Below, piece by piece: positions 21,124 to 29,951 of a stretch of DNA of 35,111 nt. Position numbers and translations under genes: made by a program. How positions within the stretch are numbered: position 1 is the first letter of the stretch; each line of letters opens with the position of its first letter. Under the pieces are notes generated by a model that had not been told where the DNA came from, did not search any database, and was given only the letters and a program-made list of their open reading frames with translations. Origin of the DNA: CAZTQN01 sp964615765 (GTDB lineage: Bacteria; Planctomycetota; Phycisphaerae; Phycisphaerales; UBA1924); NCBI GenBank assembly GCA_964615765.1, contig CAZTQN010000038.1:1-35111 (forward strand), written 5' to 3'.

Positions 21124-22063
21124 AGCACCCGACCAGCAAGCAACCGACATTGGTGACGCCGACGACGTGAGCGACGCCGCCGCCGCCATCGAAGCGCTCA
21201 ACGGTGGCGCCACCGACGGCGCGTCCGACCCCGGCAACGGTCAAGCCGAGGACGACGCGCCGTCGGATTCTGGCGACGCTAATGAGGGCTCCGAGCGCAC
21301 GGAAACGACGCTCAACGCCGACTTCGCAAAGCAGTTCACCGACGCCGACGCCGAATCCGAAGCGGACGCCGAGGACGAAGAGCCCGATCGGTTTACCCAG
21401 CTCGCGCAAAAGTACCTGCTCCCAAGCGCGCCGGCGGCCGGCCAGCAGCAGACCGGCCAGCAGCAGACGGGCCAGCAGCAGCAGGCGGGCCAGCAGCAGG
21501 GCAATCAGCCGCCGCCCGACGACTCGCGGCTGTTCTCCGACCAGGACCTTCAGGAACTCGCCGACGACGTCTCGCCGAAGATGCTGAAGACGTTCCAGGC
21601 GATGAACGACACCTACGGGCGCACCGTGAAGGTCGTCGAGACCATGGCGCAGATGCTGGTTGCGCAGCGCAACGCCGAAAACCTGCGCCTGCGCCACGAG
21701 GTCAACGGGTGGTTCAAGAAGAACGAGGCCACGGGGCTTTTCAAGAGCGATGCGGCCAAAGCCAAGGCCGTGAATCTCGCGCAGCAGGTCGTGTCGAGGG
21801 CGCAGCAGGCGGGTGAGTACCTGACCCTGTCCGACGCTCTCGACACCATCCTCCACACGGTTCGCGGGAAGGACGCCGCGCAGCAGCAGCAGGCCGCCGG
21901 CCAGAAGCAGGCTGTGCAGCGGGCCAAACAGCGCCATCTTCGCATCGATCCCGCCGCCCCGCCGACCGGTCGTCCGGTTCGCGAGGCGGCGGTCAGCGAC
22001 GAGGACGCGGCTGCCAAGGCGCTCCAAGCGTGGGGCTCCAAGAAGGGGGTTCGGGTGGGGTAG
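21116..22063 (+). CDS. Scaffold-like acidic protein
   Basis: A 315-residue protein. Residues 1-95 are very acidic (Asp, Glu, Ala); about 108-135 is a Gln-rich repeat; 150-260 are helical and charged; the tail is basic. Acidic, helical, repetitive proteins encoded between portal and major capsid are typical scaffolding proteins, which guide capsid assembly and leave the head. AGGAG precedes the ATG at 21116, which overlaps the zinc-ribbon stop. The call is by place and composition. Confidence 0.65.
   Translation: MDEAPDQQATDIGDADDVSDAAAAIEALNGGATDGASDPGNGQAEDDAPSDSGDANEGSERTETTLNADFAKQFTDADAESEADAEDEEPDRFTQLAQKYLLPSAPAAGQQQTGQQQTGQQQQAGQQQGNQPPPDDSRLFSDQDLQELADDVSPKMLKTFQAMNDTYGRTVKVVETMAQMLVAQRNAENLRLRHEVNGWFKKNEATGLFKSDAAKAKAVNLAQQVVSRAQQAGEYLTLSDALDTILHTVRGKDAAQQQQAAGQKQAVQRAKQRHLRIDPAAPPTGRPVREAAVSDEDAAAKALQAWGSKKGVRVG
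21440..21499 (+). repeat. Gln-coding tandem repeat
   Basis: GGCCAGCAGCAG recurs at 21440, 21455, 21470 and 21488, coding Gly-Gln-Gln-Gln units inside the scaffold-like gene. Such repeats easily change length by slippage. Confidence 0.8.
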
Positions 22064-22067
22064 AGGC

Positions 22068-22089
22068 GCGGCGTCTCCGTCGACGCCGC
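22068..22089 (+). promoter_or_regulatory. Hairpin before the major capsid gene
   Basis: GCGGCGTC (22068-22075) pairs with GACGCCGC (22082-22089) over a six-base loop, just after the scaffold stop, with no T-run. It probably stabilises or marks the processed end of the capsid message. Confidence 0.4.
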
Positions 22090-22127
22090 CGAGCACACAG
22101 ACACACTGACGCAAGGAGGCGTCTCAG

Positions 22128-23207
22128 ATGCGTGCATTGCAGACCGCAGACATTCCTGACCTGATCGCAACGACTCTCCCGCACTTCAAGGACCGCGGGA
22201 ACTTCCAGTCGGTGTTCGCGCTTCAGTCGTACTACTTCCTTCAGGAAGTGTTCACCAAGGACAAGATGACGATCCAGGATGGTCAGTCCATCCAGTTCAC
22301 CGTCGTCCTCGACCACAACGGCACCGCGCGGCACACGGGCCTGTACGCGACGCGCGAGTACAACCAGCGCGACGCGGTGAAGATCGGCACCCAGAAATGG
22401 TGCTACGCCGACGCCGCGGCGATGTACGAGGCGCACGAGCTGGCGATGAACAAGGGCGCGTCCCAGATCGCCAAGTACATCAAGATCAAGTACTTCATGG
22501 CGTATCGGTCGCTCGCCGAACTGCTCGAACAGCGCGCGGTGCTGGCGCCCGACTCGCCCAGCGACACCGATAACCCCAACGGCCTGTCGTGGTGGCTCAG
22601 CCCGACGTCGGCGGGCGTCACGGACTACGAGGGTGCGTTCCAGGGCTCGACCAGCCGCTACGGCGACGGCAGCACCTCAAGCGTGATCGGCGGCATCGAC
22701 GCGGCCGTGAACCCCATGTGGCAGAACTGGGCGGCAAACCGCCAGGGCGACGTCGACATGCGCTTGTGCGAAAGCATGCGCAAGGCCATGGTGTACTGCA
22801 ACTTCGTGCAGCCGACGTCGATCAAGCACGTGGAGCAGGGCCCGGCCGCGAAGTGGCGCATCCTCACGAGCCTGCAGGACCAGATCGACTACGAGACGCT
22901 GGTCAACTCGGGCGGCGACGATCGCAACGGCGACCTGTCTCCGTTCAAGGGCATCCTCACCTACCGCGGCGTGCGCTGGCAGGGCGTTCCGACGCTGGAC
23001 GACGACGCGCTGCGCTCGATCTACCTCGTCAACTTCGGGCACTTCTACCCGGTGGTCATGAACGGGTGGTGGTTGCGCGAAGATGAAGCGCTGCGCGACG
23101 TGAAGCAGCGGCACGTGTACGTGCAGGGCATCGACTGCCAGTACAACTACATGGCGGACAACCGGCGCAAGCTTGGCGCCCGGTGGACGCTCCCGATCGC
23201 GGCCTGA
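22128..23207 (+). CDS. Major capsid protein
   Basis: A 359-residue protein in the usual place after portal and scaffold-like genes. It shows the alternation of strands and helices of HK97-type capsid proteins, with a long helix near 100-140 and a beta-rich last third rich in Trp and Tyr. AAGGAGG stands about eight bases before the ATG at 22128, the strongest ribosome site of the late genes, as expected for the most abundant product. The call is by place, size and expression signals; the fold is inferred. Confidence 0.75.
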   Translation: MRALQTADIPDLIATTLPHFKDRGNFQSVFALQSYYFLQEVFTKDKMTIQDGQSIQFTVVLDHNGTARHTGLYATREYNQRDAVKIGTQKWCYADAAAMYEAHELAMNKGASQIAKYIKIKYFMAYRSLAELLEQRAVLAPDSPSDTDNPNGLSWWLSPTSAGVTDYEGAFQGSTSRYGDGSTSSVIGGIDAAVNPMWQNWAANRQGDVDMRLCESMRKAMVYCNFVQPTSIKHVEQGPAAKWRILTSLQDQIDYETLVNSGGDDRNGDLSPFKGILTYRGVRWQGVPTLDDDALRSIYLVNFGHFYPVVMNGWWLREDEALRDVKQRHVYVQGIDCQYNYMADNRRKLGARWTLPIAA

Positions 23208-23234
23208 TTCTCCTGAAACCGTCAACCACTGACC

Positions 23235-23259
23235 GGCCGGGGCGCCCGCGGCCCCGGCC
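23235..23259 (+). terminator. Hairpin after the major capsid gene
   Basis: GGCCGGGGC (23235-23243) pairs with GCCCCGGCC (23251-23259) over a 7-base loop. It is followed by TTGAAA rather than a T-run, so it could trim expression between capsid and accessory genes or protect the message. Confidence 0.5.
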
Positions 23260-23276
23260 TTGAAAGGACTCGGCTC

Positions 23277-23873
23277 ATGTCATCCTCGACTGTGCGGTAC
23301 GGCGGTGGGTCGGCCACCGTTGTTCAGTACTGGTTCACCGGCTGGACGTACAACGCCACGGCCGGCTCCCGCGTTCGCCTGACCAGCGACCTCGTCAACG
23401 GTTCGATCGTGTGCTTTGATCCGCTCGCCTACGCAAACCGCGCCACGCTCCCCGCCGGGATGCGGATCAACCCCAACCGCGACACCAACCCCTTCGTTCA
23501 GTACGCCGGCAACGTCACGCAGTGCGCGACGGCGATCATCGGCCTGTTCGCCGGGGTGGTGGTGAACTTGCCCGGCGGCAAGCGCGTCGGCTCCAAACTC
23601 GCCGACTTCGGCGGGTACAAGGACGGGTGCTGGATCGACGTCGCGGTCGGGCCGGCCAACCAAATCGACGCCCTTGTGCTCGGCGACTGCTCCTCCACGC
23701 TCTACGACTCCCTGCTCTCGCCTGTGAACGGGCAGTGGTACGCGTCGCCGGTTGCGGTCGGTACCAACGGCGCCAACCTTCCGAACGTCATCGCCAAGCC
23801 TCTCGCGCCGGCCAACTTCGCGAGCGCGACGCTGACGCCGGTCCGTCTCCTCGGCAATCACGCCGCGCTCTAA
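23277..23873 (+). CDS. Capsid accessory/decoration protein candidate
   Basis: A 198-residue protein, beta-rich with many Gly, Val, Ala and Asn, and no enzymatic motif. AAAGGA precedes the ATG at 23277. It comes right after the major capsid gene and has a strong hairpin on each side, which suggests its own expression level, as for decoration proteins present in many copies. The name rests on position and composition only. Confidence 0.55.
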   Translation: MSSSTVRYGGGSATVVQYWFTGWTYNATAGSRVRLTSDLVNGSIVCFDPLAYANRATLPAGMRINPNRDTNPFVQYAGNVTQCATAIIGLFAGVVVNLPGGKRVGSKLADFGGYKDGCWIDVAVGPANQIDALVLGDCSSTLYDSLLSPVNGQWYASPVAVGTNGANLPNVIAKPLAPANFASATLTPVRLLGNHAAL

Positions 23874-23898
23874 CGGGCGCACCAACCGCACCATTTCA

Positions 23899-23948
23899 CC
23901 CCCGGGGACGCACACAACTGTGCCCGATGCCCCGGCCCCGGGGGCTTT
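23899..23948 (+). terminator. Two-level hairpin ending right before the next start
   Basis: CCCCCGGGG (23899-23907) pairs with CCCCGGGGG (23936-23944), enclosing a smaller stem GCACA-caac-TGTGC (23910-23923). CTTT and then the ATG at 23949 follow. The GGGGG is also the only ribosome-site-like sequence for the next gene, so the stem would hide it. Confidence 0.6.
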
Positions 23949-24764
23949 ATGCCGAATCTGCTCGACAACGGCGCGACTTTTAAGCAACTGCTGGTGCAGT
24001 TCGCGGAAGCCGCGCGCCTGTCGTCCTTCGACGCCAGCGGACGGGCGAGCCTGCCCTCCCGCGCAAGCGACCTCGAACGGTGCACGCGAGCAATCAACCG
24101 CGGCTACAAACTGTTCCTCCGCTCCTGGGACTGGTCGTTCCTCGAAATTGAGCACCGCATCACGTTCGCGCCGGACGGGCGCGGCCCGCTCAACATCGCC
24201 GGCGACGCGTCCCGGTACGCGCTCCCGCCCTTTGTTCGGGCGATGCCCATGAGCGTGCTCCGGTTCGTGGACGACTGGTCGGTCCGGCAGTACATCTGCC
24301 CGGCGACGCGGACGCACGTGCAGGGGCGGCATCAGATGCTGGAGACCACCGGGACGCCCGAGGTGTTCGCGTGCTCGGAACTGACCGCGCCGCATCCGAG
24401 CGGCGCCGGCCGGTGGGAGTTGTACGTGTTTCCGCGGCCGGACCAGGCGTACACGGTCGAAGGCACCTGGCGGGCCGGTCAGTACGACATGGCGGAGTTG
24501 CACGAGAAGCACATCGCCGGCGCCGACCACGATCACGCGATTCTCGCCGCGGCGCTGTACCTGTGGAAGATGGACGATTCGGACGACGACGCGGAAAAGA
24601 ACCGCTACGAGCGCGCTTGGGAACAAGCCCTCGCGCAGAGTCAGAAACTCGACGGCCGCAACCGACCAATCAGCCTTGGCACGCTTGCGCCGACGCGCAC
24701 GCCCGGCGTTGACGACGTTCGTCCACGTCGATGGATCCCACCTGTCACGTACACCAAGCCCTAG
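23949..24764 (+). CDS. Head-tail connector-like protein
   Basis: A 271-residue protein. The helix-rich start (INRGYKLFLRSWDWSFLEI at about 55-73, an aromatic-rich turn seen in podovirus connector proteins), the middle strands and the late acidic helix (about 195-235) resemble proteins that seal the portal and carry the tail. The ATG at 23949 sits four bases after a strong hairpin whose right arm covers GGGGG. Name by layout and place, moderately sure. Confidence 0.6.
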   Translation: MPNLLDNGATFKQLLVQFAEAARLSSFDASGRASLPSRASDLERCTRAINRGYKLFLRSWDWSFLEIEHRITFAPDGRGPLNIAGDASRYALPPFVRAMPMSVLRFVDDWSVRQYICPATRTHVQGRHQMLETTGTPEVFACSELTAPHPSGAGRWELYVFPRPDQAYTVEGTWRAGQYDMAELHEKHIAGADHDHAILAAALYLWKMDDSDDDAEKNRYERAWEQALAQSQKLDGRNRPISLGTLAPTRTPGVDDVRPRRWIPPVTYTKP

Positions 24765-24775
24765 GAGGCTCCGTC

Positions 24776-25426
24776 ATGTTCGGCACCGCCAATCCGCTCA
24801 ACATCGAACGCGTCATCGGCGAAAGTCATCCCGACGAGGGGTACCGCTCCAGCGTCGATTGGAGCCTGCCTCCGATCGTGAACTGGAGCGGCGCCTCGGG
24901 CGCGCCTCTCGCAACTGGTTCGGGCGATGCCCGCATCGCGGTGCACGTCGGTGTGCCGGCTGTTCGATGGGTTCCCACCGCGGACGAAAGCGACACCATC
25001 ACGGCGGTGACGCGGGTGCCGCTTGAGTACAACGCGCGGTCCAACGACCTCGTCATGACGATCGACGCGGTGAAGCATGGCAGCACGACGGACGAGAACA
25101 CGGATCTTGCTCTCGCTGTCAGCCTGACGCAGATCACGCACGTTGCGAACGGAGCGTCGACGAGCGAGTCCGTCTCGGCGACGGTCGTGGTTCCGTTCGA
25201 CGCGTCCTCCGCGGACCGGTACTCCACGCTGAGCGTGAACCTTGGCGCGGCCTTTGCCGCGGCGGGCAAAACGCTCACGCCTGGCGCGACGGTCGTCATC
25301 GCCCTTGGTCCCAACGAACTGGTCGGCGCGGCGTCGTCGCCGGCGATGAGCCTGTACGTCACCAACCCCTGCCTCACGTTCCGCCGGCACGCCAACCTGG
25401 CCAACCGCGACCTTCGCAACCGTTAA
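24776..25426 (+). CDS. Beta-rich virion protein
   Basis: A 216-residue protein, Thr/Ser/Val/Ala-rich and predicted beta, not recognised. AGGAGG precedes the ATG at 24776. It lies between the connector and the first propeller-like tail protein. A tail or head accessory role is likely; no motif narrows it further. Confidence 0.6.
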   Translation: MFGTANPLNIERVIGESHPDEGYRSSVDWSLPPIVNWSGASGAPLATGSGDARIAVHVGVPAVRWVPTADESDTITAVTRVPLEYNARSNDLVMTIDAVKHGSTTDENTDLALAVSLTQITHVANGASTSESVSATVVVPFDASSADRYSTLSVNLGAAFAAAGKTLTPGATVVIALGPNELVGAASSPAMSLYVTNPCLTFRRHANLANRDLRNR

Positions 25427-25429
25427 ACC

Positions 25430-27025
25430 GTGCAGATCCCCCTCTCCATCCCATTCCGCGGGGCGACGGACCAGCAGGCGTTCATCCAGACGCCCGGCGA
25501 TGCCGCGCCCCCGGAATCCATGGAGAACTTTGTCATTCACGAGCCGACCACCGACCGCCCGCGCGGCGGGAAGCGGCCCGGTGTGGACAGGTTGTACCCC
25601 GATCGACTCGGCTTGGGCCCGATTCAGGGGCTTCGGCGCATTGTCCGCGCGTCCAGCGTCATCGGCTACGAACCCGGCAGCCGGGCCGAGATGTTGAGCG
25701 CCGAGTCCTCGTTGTCGACCGGCGTCGCCGGCAACGTGTTCTCGCTCGAATCGTGGTTCGCGCTTCGGACGCTGTTCACCGTCGACGTCGCGACGGGCGT
25801 CCCCCCGTACGGCGACAACGGGCCATCGAGCGTGCTGGTGCGGTCGTGCGCGTGCAACGCCGACGGGTCGCTCTTTGCCGCGGCGGTCAGTTACCAGAGC
25901 GCGGTGACGGGCAACACGCATTCCCGGATCTTCCTGTTCAACGGGCTCACGGGCTCGGTGATCGGCTCCGTCCTGGAGAACACCAACTCAAGTGTCCCGC
26001 CGACGGCGGACCAGCGCGTCTTTGTCGAACAGATGGTGTTCGTCGGCAACCGGCTGTATGTCGCGAGCATGAACCGGGTGCTGGTGTACACCGCGACGCC
26101 CACCCAGTTCACCCGCATCTGGTCAAACACGCTGGGCGGGTGGGCGCAGTACGTGGTCGGGATGTCCGGATCCCCGGACGCCGCGTTCCTGTACGTCGCC
26201 TTCGCCGGAACCAGCCGCGGCGCGACCATGGCGTCGGGCGTGATCATCGAACCCGGCTTGAACGCTCTGTGCTTCCGCTCGGGCGTCATGAAGTTCCGGA
26301 TCATCGACGACCAGCCGTACCTGGTGCAGGTCCAGTTCGGCGAACAGTTGCCGACGTCGTCACCGTTCTACGACGCGCCGAGCACGAGCACGCCCCCCCA
26401 CAACTACTGGCGGTGGTCCGAGCACACGCCGATGGCGCCGCGCGGCGTGATCCCAACCTGCATTGCAACCTGTACCGACGGTTCGGTCGTGGTCGGGCAC
26501 ACCAACACGGGCCGGGGCCCCAACGCCTCGTACACGTCGCAGACGACGTACTACCGCTCCATCACCAAAATCAGCCCGGAGGGCGTGCTCCTGTGGCAAG
26601 CCGACGTCGACAGCATTCGCGAGACCGGCGACGGCGGGTATCTCAACGACCTGAACATCGAAGGCGGGCCGACGGTCCTCGCGATCGCCGCCGGCGGCGA
26701 TGAGAGCGTGTACGTTGCTGGCCGCGTCAACAAGCCCGGCAGCGACGGCCGGTCGGTATGGCGGTTGCGCGGCGACGACGGCGCGCTGATCGCAGACGCG
26801 CAGGTCGGGGCAGTGCTGCAGCGCTCCATCACGATTCTCAACGGACAGCCCGTCGTGGGCGTCTACTTCAACGACACCTGGACGGGCGCGGGCGGGCAAG
26901 GCGCGTGCGCGTTTGCTCTTGACGCGGCCGAACTCACCGTGGACCGATTCCTCACCCTTCCCACCAACGTGTACGGCGTCGCCGGCGGAGGCGGACGCCT
27001 GTTCATCGGGACCGATCGAATCTGA
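25430..27025 (+). CDS. Tail protein, propeller-like (gp10/gp12-type layout)
   Basis: A 531-residue protein. Its start has the PFRGATDQQAF...N.V...RPRGGKRPG pattern, like the N-termini of podovirus tail-tube or tail-stabilisation proteins. The body is a series of strands with repeated Gly-Asp and Val-Gly turns, as in beta-propellers. The start is GTG at 25430 with no clear ribosome site, so coupling to the upstream gene is likely. The role (tail closure or stabilisation) is inferred from layout and neighbours. Confidence 0.6.
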   Translation: MQIPLSIPFRGATDQQAFIQTPGDAAPPESMENFVIHEPTTDRPRGGKRPGVDRLYPDRLGLGPIQGLRRIVRASSVIGYEPGSRAEMLSAESSLSTGVAGNVFSLESWFALRTLFTVDVATGVPPYGDNGPSSVLVRSCACNADGSLFAAAVSYQSAVTGNTHSRIFLFNGLTGSVIGSVLENTNSSVPPTADQRVFVEQMVFVGNRLYVASMNRVLVYTATPTQFTRIWSNTLGGWAQYVVGMSGSPDAAFLYVAFAGTSRGATMASGVIIEPGLNALCFRSGVMKFRIIDDQPYLVQVQFGEQLPTSSPFYDAPSTSTPPHNYWRWSEHTPMAPRGVIPTCIATCTDGSVVVGHTNTGRGPNASYTSQTTYYRSITKISPEGVLLWQADVDSIRETGDGGYLNDLNIEGGPTVLAIAAGGDESVYVAGRVNKPGSDGRSVWRLRGDDGALIADAQVGAVLQRSITILNGQPVVGVYFNDTWTGAGGQGACAFALDAAELTVDRFLTLPTNVYGVAGGGGRLFIGTDRI

Positions 27026-27036
27026 AAGGACGTCTC

Positions 27037-27576
27037 ATGCGCTTCATCTCCATCGTCATCGTGACCGTCGTGTGCCTGTTCTGCGGCATTGCGTGCCAGG
27101 GCGTGCAGCGGTACGAACGCACCGCCTCCAAGACGCTGACCGAGGCGGCCGACCAAGCCCGCGCCGGCCTGACGGACGCCGAAGGGAACTGGGACGCGAG
27201 CGGTCCGCAACTCGCGACGGTTACTCAACTCGCCGAAGAAGGCGGCGTCATCCGCAGCAACTCGGGCGTCGCCTCCCGCGAAATCCTGTTCCGAACGACT
27301 GGCGCGACCCTTGCGCTCACGTCGCAATCGGACTGGGACATCCGCGACGCGGAGATCGTCACTCCGGACGGCAAGCATCTGGTGCGGTTCGGCGTGCTCG
27401 GGACCAAGACCAGCGAGCCGACACGGGCCTCGAACGAGGCCCTCGACCGGATGAAGGAGATCGTTAAGACCATCACCCCCGAGCAACGGGCGGCGCTTGA
27501 GCGGCAAGCCGCCCTGGGCGACTCCATCGCTCGCGCCGTCATCGACATCATCGGACTCGTTTCCGGCGTCCCGTGA
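27037..27576 (+). CDS. Lipoprotein-like exported protein (outer spanin candidate)
   Basis: A 179-residue protein starting with a hydrophobic stretch (residues 3-19) that ends GIA-Cys20, close to a lipobox. The mature part is soluble, with strands in the middle and helices near the end. AAAGGA precedes the ATG at 27037. It overlaps the next gene, which codes a membrane-anchored coiled coil; such a pair (lipoprotein plus anchored coiled coil) is the layout of a two-part spanin that breaks the outer membrane. Length is greater than in Rz1, so a virion-associated or receptor-shielding lipoprotein is also possible. Confidence 0.55.
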   Translation: MRFISIVIVTVVCLFCGIACQGVQRYERTASKTLTEAADQARAGLTDAEGNWDASGPQLATVTQLAEEGGVIRSNSGVASREILFRTTGATLALTSQSDWDIRDAEIVTPDGKHLVRFGVLGTKTSEPTRASNEALDRMKEIVKTITPEQRAALERQAALGDSIARAVIDIIGLVSGVP

Positions 27577-27965
27577 CGCCGCCCCGGTCGCTCATTCACC
27601 GCCTTCAACGGAGAACAGGCTTGGCCACTTCCCATCAACGCTGGTTCATCAACGCGTACATGAAGCGCTACGGCCCGTACGGGTTCGGCGTGGCGTCGAT
27701 GTTCTTCATCACCGTGCTGGTCGTCTGGGCAACCAAGGAGCTAGCCGGCACCGCCAACGCGCAGCAACAGCGGTACACCGCGATCGCCGAGGAGATGTCG
27801 TCGGCCGCGGAAGCCATCCGCGTGGTCGGCGCCCAGAACGAGCGGATGGCGGGCGTGCACGAGAGCACTGCAAACGCGCTCAAGGCGACCAGCGCCAGCC
27901 TCGACAAGGTGTCCGAGCGTCTCGAACGCATGACCGAGCGGTTGATGATGGGGCCGGGAAAGTAA
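27573..27965 (+). CDS. Membrane-anchored coiled-coil protein (inner spanin or similar)
   Basis: A 130-residue protein: a basic start, one transmembrane segment (about 37-54), then a coiled-coil-like region (about 65-125). This is the shape of inner spanins, but also of other phage membrane proteins. The GTG at 27573 overlaps the lipoprotein stop (GTGA); a TTG at 27621 has a better GGAG site seven bases upstream, so the real start may be 16 codons later. No endolysin or holin is seen next to it, which weakens the lysis reading. Confidence 0.55.
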   Translation: MTPPRSLIHRLQRRTGLATSHQRWFINAYMKRYGPYGFGVASMFFITVLVVWATKELAGTANAQQQRYTAIAEEMSSAAEAIRVVGAQNERMAGVHESTANALKATSASLDKVSERLERMTERLMMGPGK

Positions 27966-27971
27966 CCCAGC

Positions 27972-29951
27972 ATGGGCACGTGGACGCGGACAGGGCGGGA
28001 ATGGACCAAAGGCGGGAGCACGAGCCGTACCGCGCTCATCGCCGGCGATCCCATGCCCGCCGCGTTCGAGTACACCGTCGACTTCCTCGACCCCGCGCAC
28101 GGGCTCCGCGTGCTGCTCTTGACGGACCGGCTCGGGCTCACCGGGTACGAAGCCGGGTTCGACACCACCGGCACGGGCGGTAACTTCTTCATCCGCCGCG
28201 TCGACTACGGAACGCCGCAAAGCAACATCGTGTCCGTAGCGCACGGCCTGGACACCGGCGCCACCGGCCGCTTGATCGTCCGCTACGTCAACCGGACCAT
28301 CGAGATCCGCCGGTTCGTGTCAGCGACGACGTCGACCGTCCTGCTCACGACGACGCTCGCCACCACCGCGCCGTATCTTCAAAACCGCGCGTTCGGGCTG
28401 GTCGCCAACGTGAACGGGGCCAAGGCCATCGCGCCGGCGTACGCGCCGCTCCGGCCGGTCACGAGGAGCCGGGACGATCTTCTCGTCGCGGTCTGCGACG
28501 GAGACGTGTGGATCGGCACGCGCACCGCCATCCGCAAGGTCGCGACCGGCGTGTTCCGACCCGTCGGCCGCGTGTCGCTCATCGACTACCAGCAGGCGGT
28601 GTACGGTGTCGATGGCCAACGGGCCCGCGTCATCGACGTCGTCGCCGAAACGGTCGCGCCGTGGGAACTCGACGAGGGGTCGCACCTTGGTCAGACCGAC
28701 GGGATTCCCGACTCAACCCGGGCGACCGACGTCGACACTTACAACGACCGCCTGGTCACCTTCGGCGATCCGGTCGATCCGCAAAACGCCCTTCTCTACG
28801 AGATCGGCAACCCGTTGAGCGCCAACACGGGCGCCAACCGCTCTGGCCGGGCGTGGTTCCTTTCCGGCGCCGCCGGCCGCGTCGGCTCGCCCATCACGTG
28901 CTTCAAGCAGACGGCGAACGGCATGGCGATCATCGGGTGTGTCGACGGCGCGTGGCGGCTGATCGGCGACCTTGACGGCGGCCCGGTTGACCTGAGCCCC
29001 GCGTCCTTGGGCACGGGCGTGAGCGGCCCAAGCGCGGCGGTGCTGGTAGAGAACGGGCTCCTGGTCGCACACTCGCCGATCGGCGTGTACGTCTTTGGCC
29101 CATCCGGCACGCCGACGCCCCTCTCGCGCCCGTGGATCTCGCGAACGATTCAGGTTCCTCTCGACCGCCTGAGCGAGTACGTGGTGTCGGTGCAGCGCGA
29201 TCCGTTCCGCGGCGCGACGCACGTGTTCCTGACGCTTGCCGGCGGCGGCGATCGCGCGTGGTGGTGGTGGTACAACGAGCGCACCGGGCAGTGGAGCCCG
29301 TCCGCCGGCGGGTTCCTGCCGATGCGGTTGCCGGACCGACTTGGTCCCACGTGCACCGAGTACTTCCTCGGCAAGGTCGTTCTCGGCACCCGCGATGGGT
29401 ACCTGTGCTGGGTGAACGACGCGGCCGTCCTTGACGACGGCGATCCGATCCCGGTGCGGGTGTGCCTCTCGCCGATTCGGCCGCCTGAACTGAGCGCGGA
29501 CGCGGTTTTGCACGGGATGTCGTTCCAGACCGGTCGGGCCTCGGCGCCGTGGGAGGTGCGCGTGTACGGGGGAGAGACCACCGAGGCGGCGTACGAGCGG
29601 GCCGCGTCCGAACTCCGGATTGTCGACACTGCCAACCCCGGCACCGACGACATCAACCGCGGCACTCGCGCCCCGGTCCTGCTCATTGAGATGGCGCACC
29701 AAGCGGCGTCGGCCGCGACGATCGAGGCGGTCACCGCGAACGCGACGTGGGGCAAGATCCAGAGTTGGAGCACGCCGTACGTTCCCCCGCCGCCCGCGCT
29801 CGCGCCGGTGGACGCCGCGCTGATCGACGCGCCGACCTACGGGCCGGGCGTGGGCGACGCGGACGACGACGGCGCGTACCCCGAATGGCTGGCGACCGGC
29901 GCCGGTGACGGGCAGATTGGCGGCTGGTGGCTGACCGGAGGAACCGAATGA
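27972..29951 (+). CDS. Second large propeller-like tail protein
   Basis: A 659-residue protein. Residues about 1-140 form a beta sandwich-like part, and from about 155 to 520 the sequence runs in strand-rich blocks with Gly-Asp turns that look like beta-propeller blades (for example DVWIGTRTAIRKV and GVYVFGPSGT). The end is Pro/Ala/Asp-rich. It resembles the 'packaged DNA stabilisation' or tail-needle-side proteins of podoviruses by layout only. The stop overlaps the glycosyltransferase start (ATGA at 29948-29951). Confidence 0.6.
   Translation: MGTWTRTGREWTKGGSTSRTALIAGDPMPAAFEYTVDFLDPAHGLRVLLLTDRLGLTGYEAGFDTTGTGGNFFIRRVDYGTPQSNIVSVAHGLDTGATGRLIVRYVNRTIEIRRFVSATTSTVLLTTTLATTAPYLQNRAFGLVANVNGAKAIAPAYAPLRPVTRSRDDLLVAVCDGDVWIGTRTAIRKVATGVFRPVGRVSLIDYQQAVYGVDGQRARVIDVVAETVAPWELDEGSHLGQTDGIPDSTRATDVDTYNDRLVTFGDPVDPQNALLYEIGNPLSANTGANRSGRAWFLSGAAGRVGSPITCFKQTANGMAIIGCVDGAWRLIGDLDGGPVDLSPASLGTGVSGPSAAVLVENGLLVAHSPIGVYVFGPSGTPTPLSRPWISRTIQVPLDRLSEYVVSVQRDPFRGATHVFLTLAGGGDRAWWWWYNERTGQWSPSAGGFLPMRLPDRLGPTCTEYFLGKVVLGTRDGYLCWVNDAAVLDDGDPIPVRVCLSPIRPPELSADAVLHGMSFQTGRASAPWEVRVYGGETTEAAYERAASELRIVDTANPGTDDINRGTRAPVLLIEMAHQAASAATIEAVTANATWGKIQSWSTPYVPPPPALAPVDAALIDAPTYGPGVGDADDDGAYPEWLATGAGDGQIGGWWLTGGTE

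Noticed and set aside
21440..21499. Short tandem units suggesting a CRISPR-like array
   Set aside because: Units are 12 bases, adjoin each other, stay in frame as Gly-Gln-Gln-Gln codons, and have no spacers.
23280..24626. A 448-codon minus-strand frame opposite the capsid accessory and connector genes
   Set aside because: It covers two plus-strand genes and the hairpin between them; composition is typical of an antisense shadow.
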